Origin: Acidobacteriota bacterium | GTDB taxonomy: Bacteria; Acidobacteriota; UBA6911; RPQK01; JAJDTT01 | DNA length: 54,922 nucleotides | Direction: 5' to 3' | Assembly (NCBI GenBank): GCA_028874215.1 | Contig: JAPPLF010000086.1 | Span: 1-54,922 of the forward strand | Shown here: in pieces, positions 16,071 to 24,597 of the stretch | Position numbering within the stretch: position 1 is the first letter of the stretch | Layout of the letters: each line of letters begins with the position of its first letter | Made by a program: the position numbers and the translations under genes | The notes under the pieces: generated by a model | The model's input: only the letters and a program-made list of their open reading frames with translations | Databases searched by the model: none | What the model was told of the DNA's origin: nothing

Positions 16071-16251
16071 TGGCCAGCACCTTCATAGCCCTACGGCGTC
16101 TGGAGGAGATTTCTTTGATGATTCGCTCGGATGTCCTGCTAACACGTCGCATGCGGTGGCGCGACGCCCGGTCCGTTCCTGCAGGCCGGTCGGCAATCCG
16201 TTTCGTCCGTGTGACTCTGGTTACCGCCTCTCCTTGTTTCTTCGCCACCAC
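16063..16251 (-). CDS. Small Doc-associated antitoxin
   Basis: 62 basic residues ending SERIIKEISSRRRRAMKVLANR. This resembles the C-terminal end of the short antitoxins found directly upstream of doc-type toxins. It overlaps the doc reading frame by about eight bases. The N-terminal half is rich in R, T and K and has no recognised fold. Function is inferred mainly from position. Confidence 0.55.
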   Translation of the reverse strand: MVAKKQGEAVTRVTRTKRIADRPAGTDRASRHRMRRVSRTSERIIKEISSRRRRAMKVLANR

Positions 16252-16378
16252 CCCAACCTCCTAGTTTGCAGGACCACCTAAAGGCTATCACAGGGTGAGG
16301 GTCACCCTTTTCCTCATCTCCAAAGCGAACTGCCGAAACTGGGCAGCTTGGACCGCCGGCCCAGAGCCTATACACACC

Positions 16379-16403
16379 CGAGAAGGAGACTGTCGCGTTC
16401 TTG
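16379..16403 (-). repeat. R repeat copy 13 (inverted)
   Basis: On the minus strand it reads CAAGAACGCGACAGTCTCCT followed by TCTCG. It lies downstream of the leftward sialidase-like gene. Confidence 0.65.
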
Positions 16404-16485
16404 ACTGCCGTCCGCTATTCGACCGCCCGGATGGAGAGGCCTGCGACTTGTGCCTTTTCGACCCTTGAAGTCTCAGCTCACTGGA

Positions 16486-17607
16486 TCACCGCGGCGGCAC
16501 CTCCACCCGCCACAACTCGAGACACTCACCCGACTGGTAGAGAATCACGTTGGGCTCGACTTCGAAGATCGTGGGATAGGCCATTCTCCGCGAATAGTCG
16601 GCAACCGTGGTGGCGAGCCAGCCCTTTCCTGTACCGTCGGAATTGATCGCCAGTTGGCACTTCCTTCTCTGATCTTCGTGTTTCCAGTCCGCCTTTTTCC
16701 CTTCGCTGCGCTGCACCAACTGGCCGTAGGCCAACGCCAATCGCCCATCCTTCAGTCTCAGCAGATAGGGGTCCACCCCGGGGCCCAGGCCCATGTCTTC
16801 GGGTGGGCTCCAGGTTCTTCCACCGTCGCCGCTCCAGCTCGCCGCCATGGGTGAGTAGTGGCCGGTCCGCATCACGGCCAGCATCCGGCCATCGTCCAGC
16901 GGAAGCAACGCCCACTCGTTGAACCCTTCAGTATCATCCATCACTCCGGCACGCGGTGCGGCTACGGTGGAGAAGTACCGCCAGGTGTCTCCCTGATCGT
17001 CGGAGCTGATCAGGAAAGACCTCATCTTGAAGGGGGTCTCCATCTTGCTTCGAGGGTCCGTTGTCGGCATGTTGTCTTCCTCGAAGCTGCCGATCATGCA
17101 CGCCAGCAGGGTCCCGTCCGGCGTCTCCCGAATGCCCCGATGAAAGAAGATAGTCGAGCTCTGCTGGTCCTGGACTTCCGAGAAATCGTCGACGGGAACC
17201 GATCCCGCCTCCGGAATGATGAGAACCGTGTCCTTTTTCTCCACCGTCTTGAAACCGTCGCGGGAACGCCACATTCTCCCCACGCAACGGCCCGCCTCGC
17301 GGCAGGTCACGTTCCAATAGAAGCCGAGGAACAACCCCTTTCTCCAGTACAGCGTGGTCAGCTTCTCGGCGAACAGGACGGAGCCGAAGGGCGGATCGGA
17401 CTCGTCCACCGGCCAGAAATTCCTGCCACCGTCGTTGCTCTTGAGCGCCCCGTAGACATAGATGGTTCCATCCGGAGCCTCGACCGCCCTGGGATGACGG
17501 CATCTCGCTGCCGTCACCTGCACCTCCAACTCTGCCGCAGCCTGGGTCATGACCGAGGTCGCGGTGATGAACACCAGAAGGTGGAGTCCTCTCCGAACGT
17601 GCGGCAT
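16486..17607 (-). CDS. Secreted sialidase-fold (BNR) protein
   Basis: 373 residues with a signal peptide at about 1-25 (LLVFITATSVMTQAAA). Asp-box type repeats mark a six-bladed sialidase propeller: SDDQGDTWRYF, SGDGGRTWSPP, and the degenerate SNDGGRNFW near the N terminus. The FRIP arginine motif of true sialidases is not clear (HPRAVEAPDGTIYV takes its place), so sialic acid cleavage is doubtful. It may act on another glycan. Two further sialidase-family genes lie at 48.7-52.4 kb. Confidence 0.78.
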   Translation of the reverse strand: MPHVRRGLHLLVFITATSVMTQAAAELEVQVTAARCRHPRAVEAPDGTIYVYGALKSNDGGRNFWPVDESDPPFGSVLFAEKLTTLYWRKGLFLGFYWNVTCREAGRCVGRMWRSRDGFKTVEKKDTVLIIPEAGSVPVDDFSEVQDQQSSTIFFHRGIRETPDGTLLACMIGSFEEDNMPTTDPRSKMETPFKMRSFLISSDDQGDTWRYFSTVAAPRAGVMDDTEGFNEWALLPLDDGRMLAVMRTGHYSPMAASWSGDGGRTWSPPEDMGLGPGVDPYLLRLKDGRLALAYGQLVQRSEGKKADWKHEDQRRKCQLAINSDGTGKGWLATTVADYSRRMAYPTIFEVEPNVILYQSGECLELWRVEVPPR

Positions 17608-17737
17608 TGGCGGTACCTTCCCAACTTTGAGGCTACCCCGTCTTGTTGGACAGTTGAAAGTGATTCATTGATTTATTGAGGTCCAGTGGGATGAGGACCT
17701 GACAGATGAAAAGGTATCCGTCCCGGACGGTGCTCAT

Positions 17738-18598
17738 TTAGCGCTCGCCTTCCTGGTGGGGATTTTCGTTGATGGGCGACTGCTCCGGATGCGAGCGGTT
17801 CCTCGACTCGGATCCGGTCCGGTCCCCGTTGCGACGATGAAAGACCAGAGTCTTGACCCCCCTCGCCGAGTGCAGGCGCTCGACCTGGACGGAGAACACG
17901 GCTTCAACCAACTCTTCTCGCAGGACCTCATGCACGGGACCGAAGGCCTGCAGGCCGCCCTCGTTCAGCAGGCCCGCGTGGTCGGCCCAGCGGACGACAG
18001 CATTGAGATCGTGCAGCGCCAGGGCGACCGCTTTGCCTTCGCCGGTCAACTCCCGGAGCAGCGCAAGGGTATCGAGCGTGTGATCCACGTCCAGACTCGA
18101 GGTTGGCTCGTCGAGCAGGATCACGTCGGCTTGTGTTGCCAGGCTGCGGGCGATCAGCACGCGCTGCTGCTCGCCGCCGGACAGCTCGTTGACCAAGCGA
18201 TCGGCCAGATGGCCGACGTCGGCTCGCTCGATTGCCGCCTCGATCGCCGCCGTGTCCACGGGCGTCGGGGATTCGAAGCGGCCGAGGTGCGGATGCCGCC
18301 CCATCGCGACGATATCTCGCACTGTGAAAGCGAAGTCGACGCGGGTGTCCTGCGGCACAAAGGTGATGCGGCGCGCCAGCTTCCGGCGGGTCAGCCCGTC
18401 GAACCCCTGACCGCCGATGGTCGCACGGCCTTCGGTCGGACGCCACAGGCCGGCAAGGAGCCGCAAGACGGTCGACTTGCCCGAGCCGTTCGGGCCGACC
18501 AATGCGGTGACGCGCCCAGGCGGGATTTCGAGCGACACGTCCCGGACGAGCCAGCGCCCGTCGATCCGGATTCCGGCGCCGTCCAATCGCAAACTCAC
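17738..18598 (-). CDS. btuD: Cobalamin ABC transporter ATP-binding protein
   Basis: 286 residues from a GTG at 18598, which overlaps the permease stop (GTGA); longer upstream frames are antisense of the permease. Walker A GPNGSGKST, the Q loop FVPQDT, the ABC signature LSGGEQQRV, Walker B VILLDEPTSSLD and the switch histidine in ALALHDLN are all present. This is the class of iron-siderophore, heme and B12 importer ATPases. The operon with a riboswitch and btuF/btuC makes cobalamin or cobinamide the likely cargo. The C-terminal tail of about 35 residues (after VFHRR) is hydrophilic and unlike typical family ends. Confidence 0.88.
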   Translation of the reverse strand: MSLRLDGAGIRIDGRWLVRDVSLEIPPGRVTALVGPNGSGKSTVLRLLAGLWRPTEGRATIGGQGFDGLTRRKLARRITFVPQDTRVDFAFTVRDIVAMGRHPHLGRFESPTPVDTAAIEAAIERADVGHLADRLVNELSGGEQQRVLIARSLATQADVILLDEPTSSLDVDHTLDTLALLRELTGEGKAVALALHDLNAVVRWADHAGLLNEGGLQAFGPVHEVLREELVEAVFSVQVERLHSARGVKTLVFHRRNGDRTGSESRNRSHPEQSPINENPHQEGER

Positions 18599-19710
18599 AG
18601 GTAGCCGATCTCCTTCCGTCGCCGGCGGAGCAGGTAGAGGAAGAATGGCGCCCCGAACGCCGCGGTGACGATACCCAGCCGGATCTCGGTCGGCGGATGG
18701 ACGGTGCGGGCAAGCAGGTCGCACACGATCAGGAACAGCGCGCCGGTGAGCACGCTGGCCGGGAGCAAGGTCCGATGTGACGGGCCCAGCAACAGCCGAA
18801 TCATGTGCGGCACCACCAAGCCCACGAACCCGATCACGCCGCTCACGGCCACCGCGGCTCCGGTCAACAGCGCCGCCGTCGTCAGCAACGTGCGTTTCAC
18901 GGTCTCGACCTCGACGCCGAGCGACGCCGAGGTTTCCTCTCCCAGCAGCAGCAGGTCCAGGTCGCGGGTATGCGACAACGAGACGAGCAGACCCAGCGTG
19001 AGAAACGGCAGGCTGATCCAGACGTGCGTCCAGGTACGGCTGTCGAGGCCGCCCATCATCCAGAAGACAATCTCAGCCGCCACCTGCCAGTTGACAAAAC
19101 TGAGGGAGATCAGCAGGGACGAAACGGCGCTGATCAAGGCGCCAAGAGCGATTCCCGCGAGCAGCAGCGTCGCGATGGGCGTGCGCCCGCCCAGGCTGGC
19201 GATCAAGTAGACGGTGAACAGCGCCACGAAGGCCCCGACAAAGGAGCAAAGCGGCAGCCACAAGGCCGACCGCATCGCCAAGTCGGTGACGAAAGAGATG
19301 ACCGCGCCCAACGCCGCGCCCTGGCTGACGCCGATCACGCTCGGTTCGGCCAGCGGGTTGCGGAAGATGCCCTGGAGCTGCGTCCCGGCCATAGCCAGCG
19401 CGCCGCCGGCCAGTGCGGCGACGATGACGCGCGGCATGCGAATCAGCCAAACGATGACCCGTTCCGTTTCAGAGACACCGGTCACGTCGACCCAGCCCTC
19501 CGGCAGGATCGACGCGGCGATAACCCGCACAACCGTACTCCAGGCGATGTCCGTGCTGCCGATCGAAACCGCCGCCACCGCCACCACAGCCAGCAACGTC
19601 GAGACGACGGGAAAGTAGACCAGCGCCGGGCCGATTCGCACGTGGGCGGGGTGCTCCGGCTCGGCAACCGCCGCGGCGGGGCGTTGCTTCGTCAAGGCTT
19701 CGCTCCTCAC
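18595..19710 (-). CDS. btuC: Cobalamin ABC transporter permease
   Basis: 371 residues starting at a GTG (19708-19710) that overlaps the btuF stop. About nine to ten membrane spans of the FecCD/BtuC family are visible, with family signatures MPRVIVAALAGGALAMAGTQLQGIFRNPLAEPSVIGVSQGAALGA (in pieces), GRTPIATLLLAGIALGA, and GFVGLVVPHMIR. It forms the inner-membrane channel of the vitamin B12 importer with btuD and btuF. A much longer open frame upstream is only the antisense-shifted reading of btuF and was not used. Confidence 0.9.
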   Translation of the reverse strand: MRSEALTKQRPAAAVAEPEHPAHVRIGPALVYFPVVSTLLAVVAVAAVSIGSTDIAWSTVVRVIAASILPEGWVDVTGVSETERVIVWLIRMPRVIVAALAGGALAMAGTQLQGIFRNPLAEPSVIGVSQGAALGAVISFVTDLAMRSALWLPLCSFVGAFVALFTVYLIASLGGRTPIATLLLAGIALGALISAVSSLLISLSFVNWQVAAEIVFWMMGGLDSRTWTHVWISLPFLTLGLLVSLSHTRDLDLLLLGEETSASLGVEVETVKRTLLTTAALLTGAAVAVSGVIGFVGLVVPHMIRLLLGPSHRTLLPASVLTGALFLIVCDLLARTVHPPTEIRLGIVTAAFGAPFFLYLLRRRRKEIGYL

Positions 19711-20687
19711 TTCGCCTCCGGGTAGAGCACGACGGCGAGGGCTTCCATCAGCCCCACGGCGTGCTGGGACATGGACAAGTAGCGGCGGTTCTCGACCACC
19801 AGGATTTGGCGCTCCCGGCCGGCCGCGGTCACGGTGACGCCGGGGTCCGCCAGCAGGCGTTCGCGGACGCTTTCGATGGAATCCGGCTCCCCGGCGCAAA
19901 CGATCCAGTCCGGATTCCAGGAGGCGACGTGTTCGCTGCTGATGGAGCCGTAGGGGCCGATCCCCTGCTCCGCGCCCACGTTGACGGCGCCGAGAGCGGT
20001 GACGATGTGGTCGAACAGCGATCCCTCGCCGTAGGTGTAGGAGAAGCTGGAGAAGGCGAGTACGCGGGGCGGGGGGGCGTCCGCCGGGCGGCGCGCCCGG
20101 GCGGCGCGAACTCGCTCGCGCAGCCGGCCGATCTCGCGGTCGGCGGCGGCGTCCTCGCCCGTCAAATAGCCTGTCGTTTCCAGGCCCTTGGCGATCTGGC
20201 CGAAGTTTTCTGCAACCGTTCGCATGCGGAAGACCGGTACGCCGGACGCGCGCGTCATCTCCACGTAGTCGGCCCGGGCGGACTCGGCCACCAGCATCAG
20301 CTCCGGCTTTCGGCGCAGAACCGCTTCGGGGTCGGACGTGACGACGACGTCCATCCGGCTCACGATGTCCGCCACAAAACTGTAGCGCGGGTCGTGCGCC
20401 GCGGCGCTGACCCCAACGATGCGCTCGTGCGGCACAACTGCAAACAGAAAGTGGTCGGTCACGAGCGCTTGCGAGGCCAGCGATTCCGGCGGGCCGGCGA
20501 GCGTCAACTCGAAACCGTGGATGTCGCGGGCGGTCCGCGGGAACGGATCGCTTGCCGACGCGCCTTCCCAGGTCTTCCGCGTTCCCGACAACGGCGCCAG
20601 ATCGCCGCCGAAACGCCAGGCTGCGACGAAGAGAGCTGCGCAAAGCAGCCCGCCCGCAATCAGCGCCGCCTGGGTCGGCCGCGTCAT
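19707..20687 (-). CDS. btuF: Cobalamin ABC transporter substrate-binding protein
   Basis: 326 residues with an N-terminal hydrophobic segment (AALIAGGLLCAALFVAAW) that anchors or exports it. The class III binding-protein fold is indicated by RIVGVSAAAHDPRYS, VVVTSDPEAVLRRKPELMLVAES and WNPDWIVCAG. It should deliver cobalamin-type corrinoids to BtuCD. Its ATG overlaps the stop of a 41-codon upstream frame whose protein looks like a copy of its own C-terminal end. It is the fourth or fifth gene of the riboswitch-controlled operon. Confidence 0.87.
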   Translation of the reverse strand: MTRPTQAALIAGGLLCAALFVAAWRFGGDLAPLSGTRKTWEGASASDPFPRTARDIHGFELTLAGPPESLASQALVTDHFLFAVVPHERIVGVSAAAHDPRYSFVADIVSRMDVVVTSDPEAVLRRKPELMLVAESARADYVEMTRASGVPVFRMRTVAENFGQIAKGLETTGYLTGEDAAADREIGRLRERVRAARARRPADAPPPRVLAFSSFSYTYGEGSLFDHIVTALGAVNVGAEQGIGPYGSISSEHVASWNPDWIVCAGEPDSIESVRERLLADPGVTVTAAGRERQILVVENRRYLSMSQHAVGLMEALAVVLYPEAK

Positions 20688-20809
20688 GCCGCCTCCAGGT
20701 AGAGCGCCGCGGCCATGCCCTCGACGAGGGCGATCACGTGGTGCGACAGGGTCAGAATCACGTTGTTCGGCAGAATCAGGATCTGACCCGTGCGGGCGGC
20801 GGTGGTCAT
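20684..20809 (-). CDS. 41-residue ORF resembling the C terminus of BtuF
   Basis: Starts at an ATG (20809) and stops in a 4-base overlap with btuF (ATGA). The protein MTTAARTGQILILPNN then VILTLSHHVIALVEGMAAALYLEAA aligns with the last 36 residues of the adjacent BtuF (RQILVVENRRYLSMSQHAVGLMEALAVVLYPEAK, in part). It is too short for a binding protein. It is either the remnant of a second substrate-binding gene or a retained micro-protein; the intact start, stop and coupling argue that it is still translated. Confidence 0.6.
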   Translation of the reverse strand: MTTAARTGQILILPNNVILTLSHHVIALVEGMAAALYLEAA

Positions 20810-20830
20810 GTATCGTCTCTCAGGTCGTGT

Positions 20831-23263
20831 CTAGAACTTGAAGCAAATCCCGCCGATCGCCCAAGCGCCGGGCGCTCCGAATCCGTCCTCGTAGATGTCG
20901 TTGTCGAAGACGTTTTCGACTTTGACGTACAGTTCGAGGGTTCTCTGATCGGCGACCGGGAGGTCATACCGGAAGACAACGTCGGCCTTTACGGGGCCGT
21001 CGAAGAGCATGCGTCGCCCCCGCGCGCCGAACGGCGAGAGGATGTAGCCGCTGGCGGCGAACAGGTCGAAGGTGACGTTGAACCGCTTCGCAATCCACTG
21101 GGTTGCGGTCAACGTGTAGACGTGTTTGGAAAGCCCCGGGATCTGGAAGTAGTCGGCGCCGATCGTCGGGGTGCGCGAATCCGAGTTTGTGTACGTGTAC
21201 GCCGCCTGAATGCCGGTGCGGGACGTCGGCGAGACCTGGGTGCTGAACTCGACGCCGCGCGCGATGCCGCCGCCGGCGTTCCGGTAACCGCCGAAGCGGC
21301 CGAAGATGTCGTTCGCGGGGAAATTGGCGAAATCGAACATCACGGTCTCTTGCAAGTTGGTGTAGAACAACGTACCGCTCATCCGCCATTTCGAGCCGAA
21401 CAACCACTGGTCGATGCCGCCGTCGACCGAGATCGCACGCTCAGGATTCAGACGCGGGTCGCCCCAGTAGTTGAACCCCCCGGAGAACGACGAGAACGTG
21501 CCCCCAAAGCGCTCGTACAGCGACGGCGCCCGGAAGCTGTTGCCGGCATGGGCGCGCAGCTTGGTCTGACTGCCCCGTACGAAGTAGGCCACGGAGGCGT
21601 CCCCGGTGTAAGCGCTGGCCGGGGTGCCGACCTCCGTGTCGTCATACGGGTTCTGCGTCCCGGAGAACCGCGGCGAGCCGAGATCGAAGAACTGAACTCG
21701 GCCCGAGAGCGAGACGTTCAGCGCGCCCTGCAACAGGCGAATCTGGTTCTGCGCGAACAGTGCGTGGCTCGCCTGGTCGATGTCGATCGTGCTTTCGGCC
21801 GGTGATGGGCTCTCGTCGGTATTGAAGTTGAAGTACTTCTCGTCCTCGTACTCGTAGCCGAGAGTGACCTGGTTGTAGACGCCCAAACGGTGGTCGGTGC
21901 GCGCCTGGAAGGTGTGCGTCTGCCCGTCGAATCGGCTGTCGTTGTTGAACACCGGATCGAACCGTCCGGGACCGGCCGGACCGTCTTGGAGGGAGCGTTT
22001 GGAGTCGACGTTCTGGTAGGAAAACCGATACGAGCCGTCCGGCGTGAGCTGGTGCTGAAAGATCAATGCCGTCGCGCGGAAAGACGAGACGCTGCGGTTG
22101 TCCGGGTCGATTTGAGCGGGAACGAAGGTCGCCGAGCCGGCGTCGAAGGGCATTCCCTGCTCGAAGCGGCTGAGCTCGGAATCGGGTAGCGGGCGCGCCG
22201 GCACGTTGCCTGCCGCAGGGAAGTTGGCGACGACGGAATCGGTGAAAACGGGGCTCTCGGTCAGCCCGAGAACGGCGTCCGAGCCCCACACTCGCCCGCT
22301 CAATGAAACCTTCGGATTGAACGAAACCTTGGCGAAACCTTGCGCGCTGTTGTTCCGATACGGGCTTCCACCGCGATAGCCGTCGACGACGTTCAAGTGG
22401 GAGAAGCCGCCACTGTAGACGAAGCGGTCCTCCGCGAGGCCCCCGCCGATGCGGCCGACTCCGCGCATCATGCCGAGCCCGCCGCCTTCGGCGCGCACCT
22501 CGCCGTGCGGACGCCCGCCGCCCTGGCTCGAGCTGATATTCATCACGCCGCCGATCGCGTGTGAGCCGTAGAGCGACGAGCCGGAGCCGCGCAAGAACTC
22601 GACACGTTCGGTGTCGACGATATTCATGTTTTGGAAAAAGGACGTCGCGTCGCCGTGCGTCCCTGCCGCGTCGCGGAAGCGCAGCCCGTCGATGAGGACG
22701 GCCGTGTCGTGGTTGCGCAAGCCTCGGGTCTGCACTGTGGTGAAGCTTCCGGGGCCCCGGAGCTGCTGCACCCGCACACCCGGTACGTTCCGGATGGCTT
22801 CCGAGAGGGCGAACTCATTGCGAAGCGCGATCTGCTCGGAGTCGACGACGTCGAGCGCCTTGGCGACTTCTTGCAACGTCAGCGGAGTGCTCGACGCCGT
22901 CACGACAACCGCCACCTCGGCGCCGGAGACCTCCAGCTCCAGGTCAACCGTCTGTGCGCCCTCGACCCGGACCAGTTGCTGACCGCTCAACACGGCATCC
23001 TCGGTGCCCGCCTCGATCAGGTATCGGCCGTCCGGCACGCCTTGAATCGAATAGGAGCCGTCGCCCCGGCTGATCGTTTTACGCAGCTCGCCGCTGTTGC
23101 GGTCGAAGAGCCGGATGCGGGCATTGGGGACCGCCAGACCGTCGGGGTCGAGCACGCGGCCTGTGATGCTGTCGGCCGACAGCGCGGCTGGCGTCAGCAC
23201 GGCGACCAGCAGGCCAGCAAGTAGCGCGGAAGTGGAGCAAGCGAAATGGAATCGGAATTTCAT
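20831..23263 (-). CDS. btuB: TonB-dependent outer-membrane receptor, BtuB-like
   Basis: 810 residues: signal peptide to about 29 (LLAGLLVAVLTPAALSA), a carboxypeptidase-like regulatory domain at about 30-110 (GRVLDPDGLAVPNARIRLFD), a TonB box-like VVVTASSTPL, a plug domain to about 240 (IRNVPGVRVQQLRGPG, SSLYGSHAIGGVMNI), and a 22-strand barrel ending in the terminal aromatic (GGICFKF). Substrate is inferred as cobalamin from the riboswitch and the BtuFCD genes. The regulatory domain at the N terminus is common in Acidobacteriota and Bacteroidota receptors and absent from the enterobacterial BtuB. It overlaps the upstream small gene by four bases. Confidence 0.9.
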   Translation of the reverse strand: MKFRFHFACSTSALLAGLLVAVLTPAALSADSITGRVLDPDGLAVPNARIRLFDRNSGELRKTISRGDGSYSIQGVPDGRYLIEAGTEDAVLSGQQLVRVEGAQTVDLELEVSGAEVAVVVTASSTPLTLQEVAKALDVVDSEQIALRNEFALSEAIRNVPGVRVQQLRGPGSFTTVQTRGLRNHDTAVLIDGLRFRDAAGTHGDATSFFQNMNIVDTERVEFLRGSGSSLYGSHAIGGVMNISSSQGGGRPHGEVRAEGGGLGMMRGVGRIGGGLAEDRFVYSGGFSHLNVVDGYRGGSPYRNNSAQGFAKVSFNPKVSLSGRVWGSDAVLGLTESPVFTDSVVANFPAAGNVPARPLPDSELSRFEQGMPFDAGSATFVPAQIDPDNRSVSSFRATALIFQHQLTPDGSYRFSYQNVDSKRSLQDGPAGPGRFDPVFNNDSRFDGQTHTFQARTDHRLGVYNQVTLGYEYEDEKYFNFNTDESPSPAESTIDIDQASHALFAQNQIRLLQGALNVSLSGRVQFFDLGSPRFSGTQNPYDDTEVGTPASAYTGDASVAYFVRGSQTKLRAHAGNSFRAPSLYERFGGTFSSFSGGFNYWGDPRLNPERAISVDGGIDQWLFGSKWRMSGTLFYTNLQETVMFDFANFPANDIFGRFGGYRNAGGGIARGVEFSTQVSPTSRTGIQAAYTYTNSDSRTPTIGADYFQIPGLSKHVYTLTATQWIAKRFNVTFDLFAASGYILSPFGARGRRMLFDGPVKADVVFRYDLPVADQRTLELYVKVENVFDNDIYEDGFGAPGAWAIGGICFKF

Positions 23264-23505
23264 GGGTGTTCATTCGTGCGAGGTTGAGGCAGCGCCTCGA
23301 CGGCGTCAACGCGCGCCGGGACGGCTTCCGCCAGATGTTGGGAGACCGAGAGCGGCCGCTTGGCGGGCATCTCGGCGGGTTGCTCATCGGTTTGGAGCCG
23401 CCGGCTGGCGAACGTCCGGAGACCCGGGAAGTCGTCCGGCATGCGTGCGAAAGCCTGGTCGAGCGTGAGCCGCTCGGTCTCGGCCGCCGTAATGTAGGCG
23501 ATCAT
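23260..23505 (-). pseudogene. Short ORF resembling the N terminus of CobN
   Basis: 81 codons from the ATG at 23505. The first 38 residues (MIAYITAAETERLTLDQAF then ARMPDDFPGLRTFASRRL) recall the N terminus of the cobaltochelatase subunit CobN, in which a strand ending in a TAADTE-like motif precedes a helix and an FP-x-LR turn. CobN is normally about 1,200 residues, and the rest of this protein (PAEMPAKRPLSVSQHLAEAV and on) matches nothing I know. The stop overlaps the receptor start by four bases and pduO ends five bases before it, so it sits in the operon as a regular gene. It is probably the relic of a deleted cobN; a small novel protein is the alternative. Confidence 0.4.
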
Positions 23506-23509
23506 CGGA

Positions 23510-24085
23510 TCACCACGCCCGGGACCAGCGCGGGCCGGCGTTCTCCGACGTTCGCAACCTCGCATCCAAGCCCTGCTCCTTCTCGATCAGGCGGCCGAGA
23601 ATCCAGAGCAGGTCGGAGAGGCGATTCAAGTAGGCGAGGATTACCGGACGCACGTGTTCGCCCGATTCAGCGAGCCGGACGGCGCAGCGCTCCGCTCGGC
23701 GGCATACGGTTCGAGCCACATCCAGAGCGGCCGACACCGTGTGCTCGCCGGGGATCGACCAGTCGTCGAGAACGCCCTCCATCGCCTCGATGCGGTGGAT
23801 CTCCGCCGTCAGCCGGTCGACCATGTCCGCCGTGATGACCGGCTGCTTCCTGGGGCTCTCCGGGGGCGTCGCCAAGGCGGACCCGACCAGGAACAGCTCG
23901 CGCTGAATCTCTTTGAGTAGCGCTTTCGTCGGCTCGTCCGGGCAGATCGAGCGTGCAAACCCAACGTTCGAGCTGAGCTCGTCGACCGTCCCGTAGGCCT
24001 CGACCCGAATGAAAGATTTCGAAACCCGGATCCCGCCGGCCAAGCCGGTCTCGCCAGCATCGCCGCGCATTGTAGCTATGCTCAT
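23510..24085 (-). CDS. pduO: PduO-type cob(I)alamin adenosyltransferase
   Basis: 191 residues from the ATG at 24085, which has a good ribosome site (GGAGGTGGCGAA before it). The N-terminal GDAGETGLAGGIRVSKSF and AYGTVDELSSNVGFAR are the ATP-binding P-loop-like and helix signatures of PduO, and RAERCAVRLAE and YLNRLSDLLWILGR complete the five-helix bundle. It transfers the adenosyl group from ATP to cob(I)alamin to make coenzyme B12. It is the first gene after the cobalamin riboswitch. Confidence 0.92.
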   Translation of the reverse strand: MSIATMRGDAGETGLAGGIRVSKSFIRVEAYGTVDELSSNVGFARSICPDEPTKALLKEIQRELFLVGSALATPPESPRKQPVITADMVDRLTAEIHRIEAMEGVLDDWSIPGEHTVSAALDVARTVCRRAERCAVRLAESGEHVRPVILAYLNRLSDLLWILGRLIEKEQGLDARLRTSENAGPRWSRAW

Positions 24086-24332
24086 TTCGCCACCTCCTCG
24101 CCCATTGGTTTGTGGGCTCAAGAATTGCGGCGTACAAATCCGCGGACCAACCGGAGTCGGCCCGATCGCTAATCAGGAATGGGTCGAGAGTGTCTGGTAG
24201 AACCTGTCCAGGGTCCAGGACGGATCGGTCAACTTGAGCAAGAACGCAAGTCTGATCCCGACGGTCGCCGTCGGCCCAAGAGGAGGGGTTGCCAGGTCGT
24301 TCATCCGGTTCCTCGCGGATTCAATACGCCTT

Positions 24333-24514
24333 ATCGCCCCAGGAAGGTCTCCTGACTCGCGGCTTCAGACGAATTGGATCGCCCACGCTGCTCCCGCCTT
24401 CCTAAGGCTCTCGCCTCAGTGGCTTGTTGGAAGCAGCTTGCCGCTCACAGTGGCGGGACCGCGCCGGATTCGCACCGGCTTCCCTGTTACGCCCGTAAGG
24501 GCTCCTGAGAGCGG
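24333..24514 (-). ncRNA. Cobalamin riboswitch
   Basis: Read on the minus strand the region holds the conserved adenosylcobalamin riboswitch parts in order: AACAGGGAAGCCGGTGCGAA, then TCCGGCGCGGTCCCGCCACT and GTGA, the later AGCCACTG, a GAAGGCGGGAGCAG segment, and the closing GAGTCAGGAGACC. It lies about 250 bases before pduO, so coenzyme B12 should switch off the pduO-btuB-btuFCD operon. Confidence 0.93.
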
Positions 24515-24518
24515 CTCG

Positions 24519-24548
24519 ACTATATCGGCATTCCGAGAGGGAAGTCAA
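24519..24548 (-). promoter_or_regulatory. Promoter of the cobalamin operon
   Basis: On the minus strand a TTGACT -35 box (24543-24548) and a TATAGT -10 box (24519-24524) are 18 bases apart. Initiation around 24512 would place the first bases of the transcript at the start of the riboswitch. Confidence 0.65.
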
Positions 24549-24576
24549 ACGAAGGCTTCCCTCACGTCGGACGGTG

Positions 24577-24582
24577 TATAAT
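24577..24582 (+). promoter_or_regulatory. -10 box for cbiZ-cbiB
   Basis: A perfect TATAAT is found here. It overlaps an upstream GTG that would extend the cbiZ frame, so it supports the ATG at 24598 as the true start, on a nearly leaderless message. No strong -35 box was seen. Confidence 0.5.
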
Positions 24583-24597
24583 CGAAGGCTCCAAGAG

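Noticed and set aside
16293-16320. Further R-like sequence near the Doc antitoxin
   Set aside because: Only part of the core is matched (GGGTCACCC); too weak to list as a copy.
19711-20643. Upstream extension of the btuC frame
   Set aside because: It is an out-of-frame reading of btuF; the GTG overlapping the btuF stop gives a normal-length permease.
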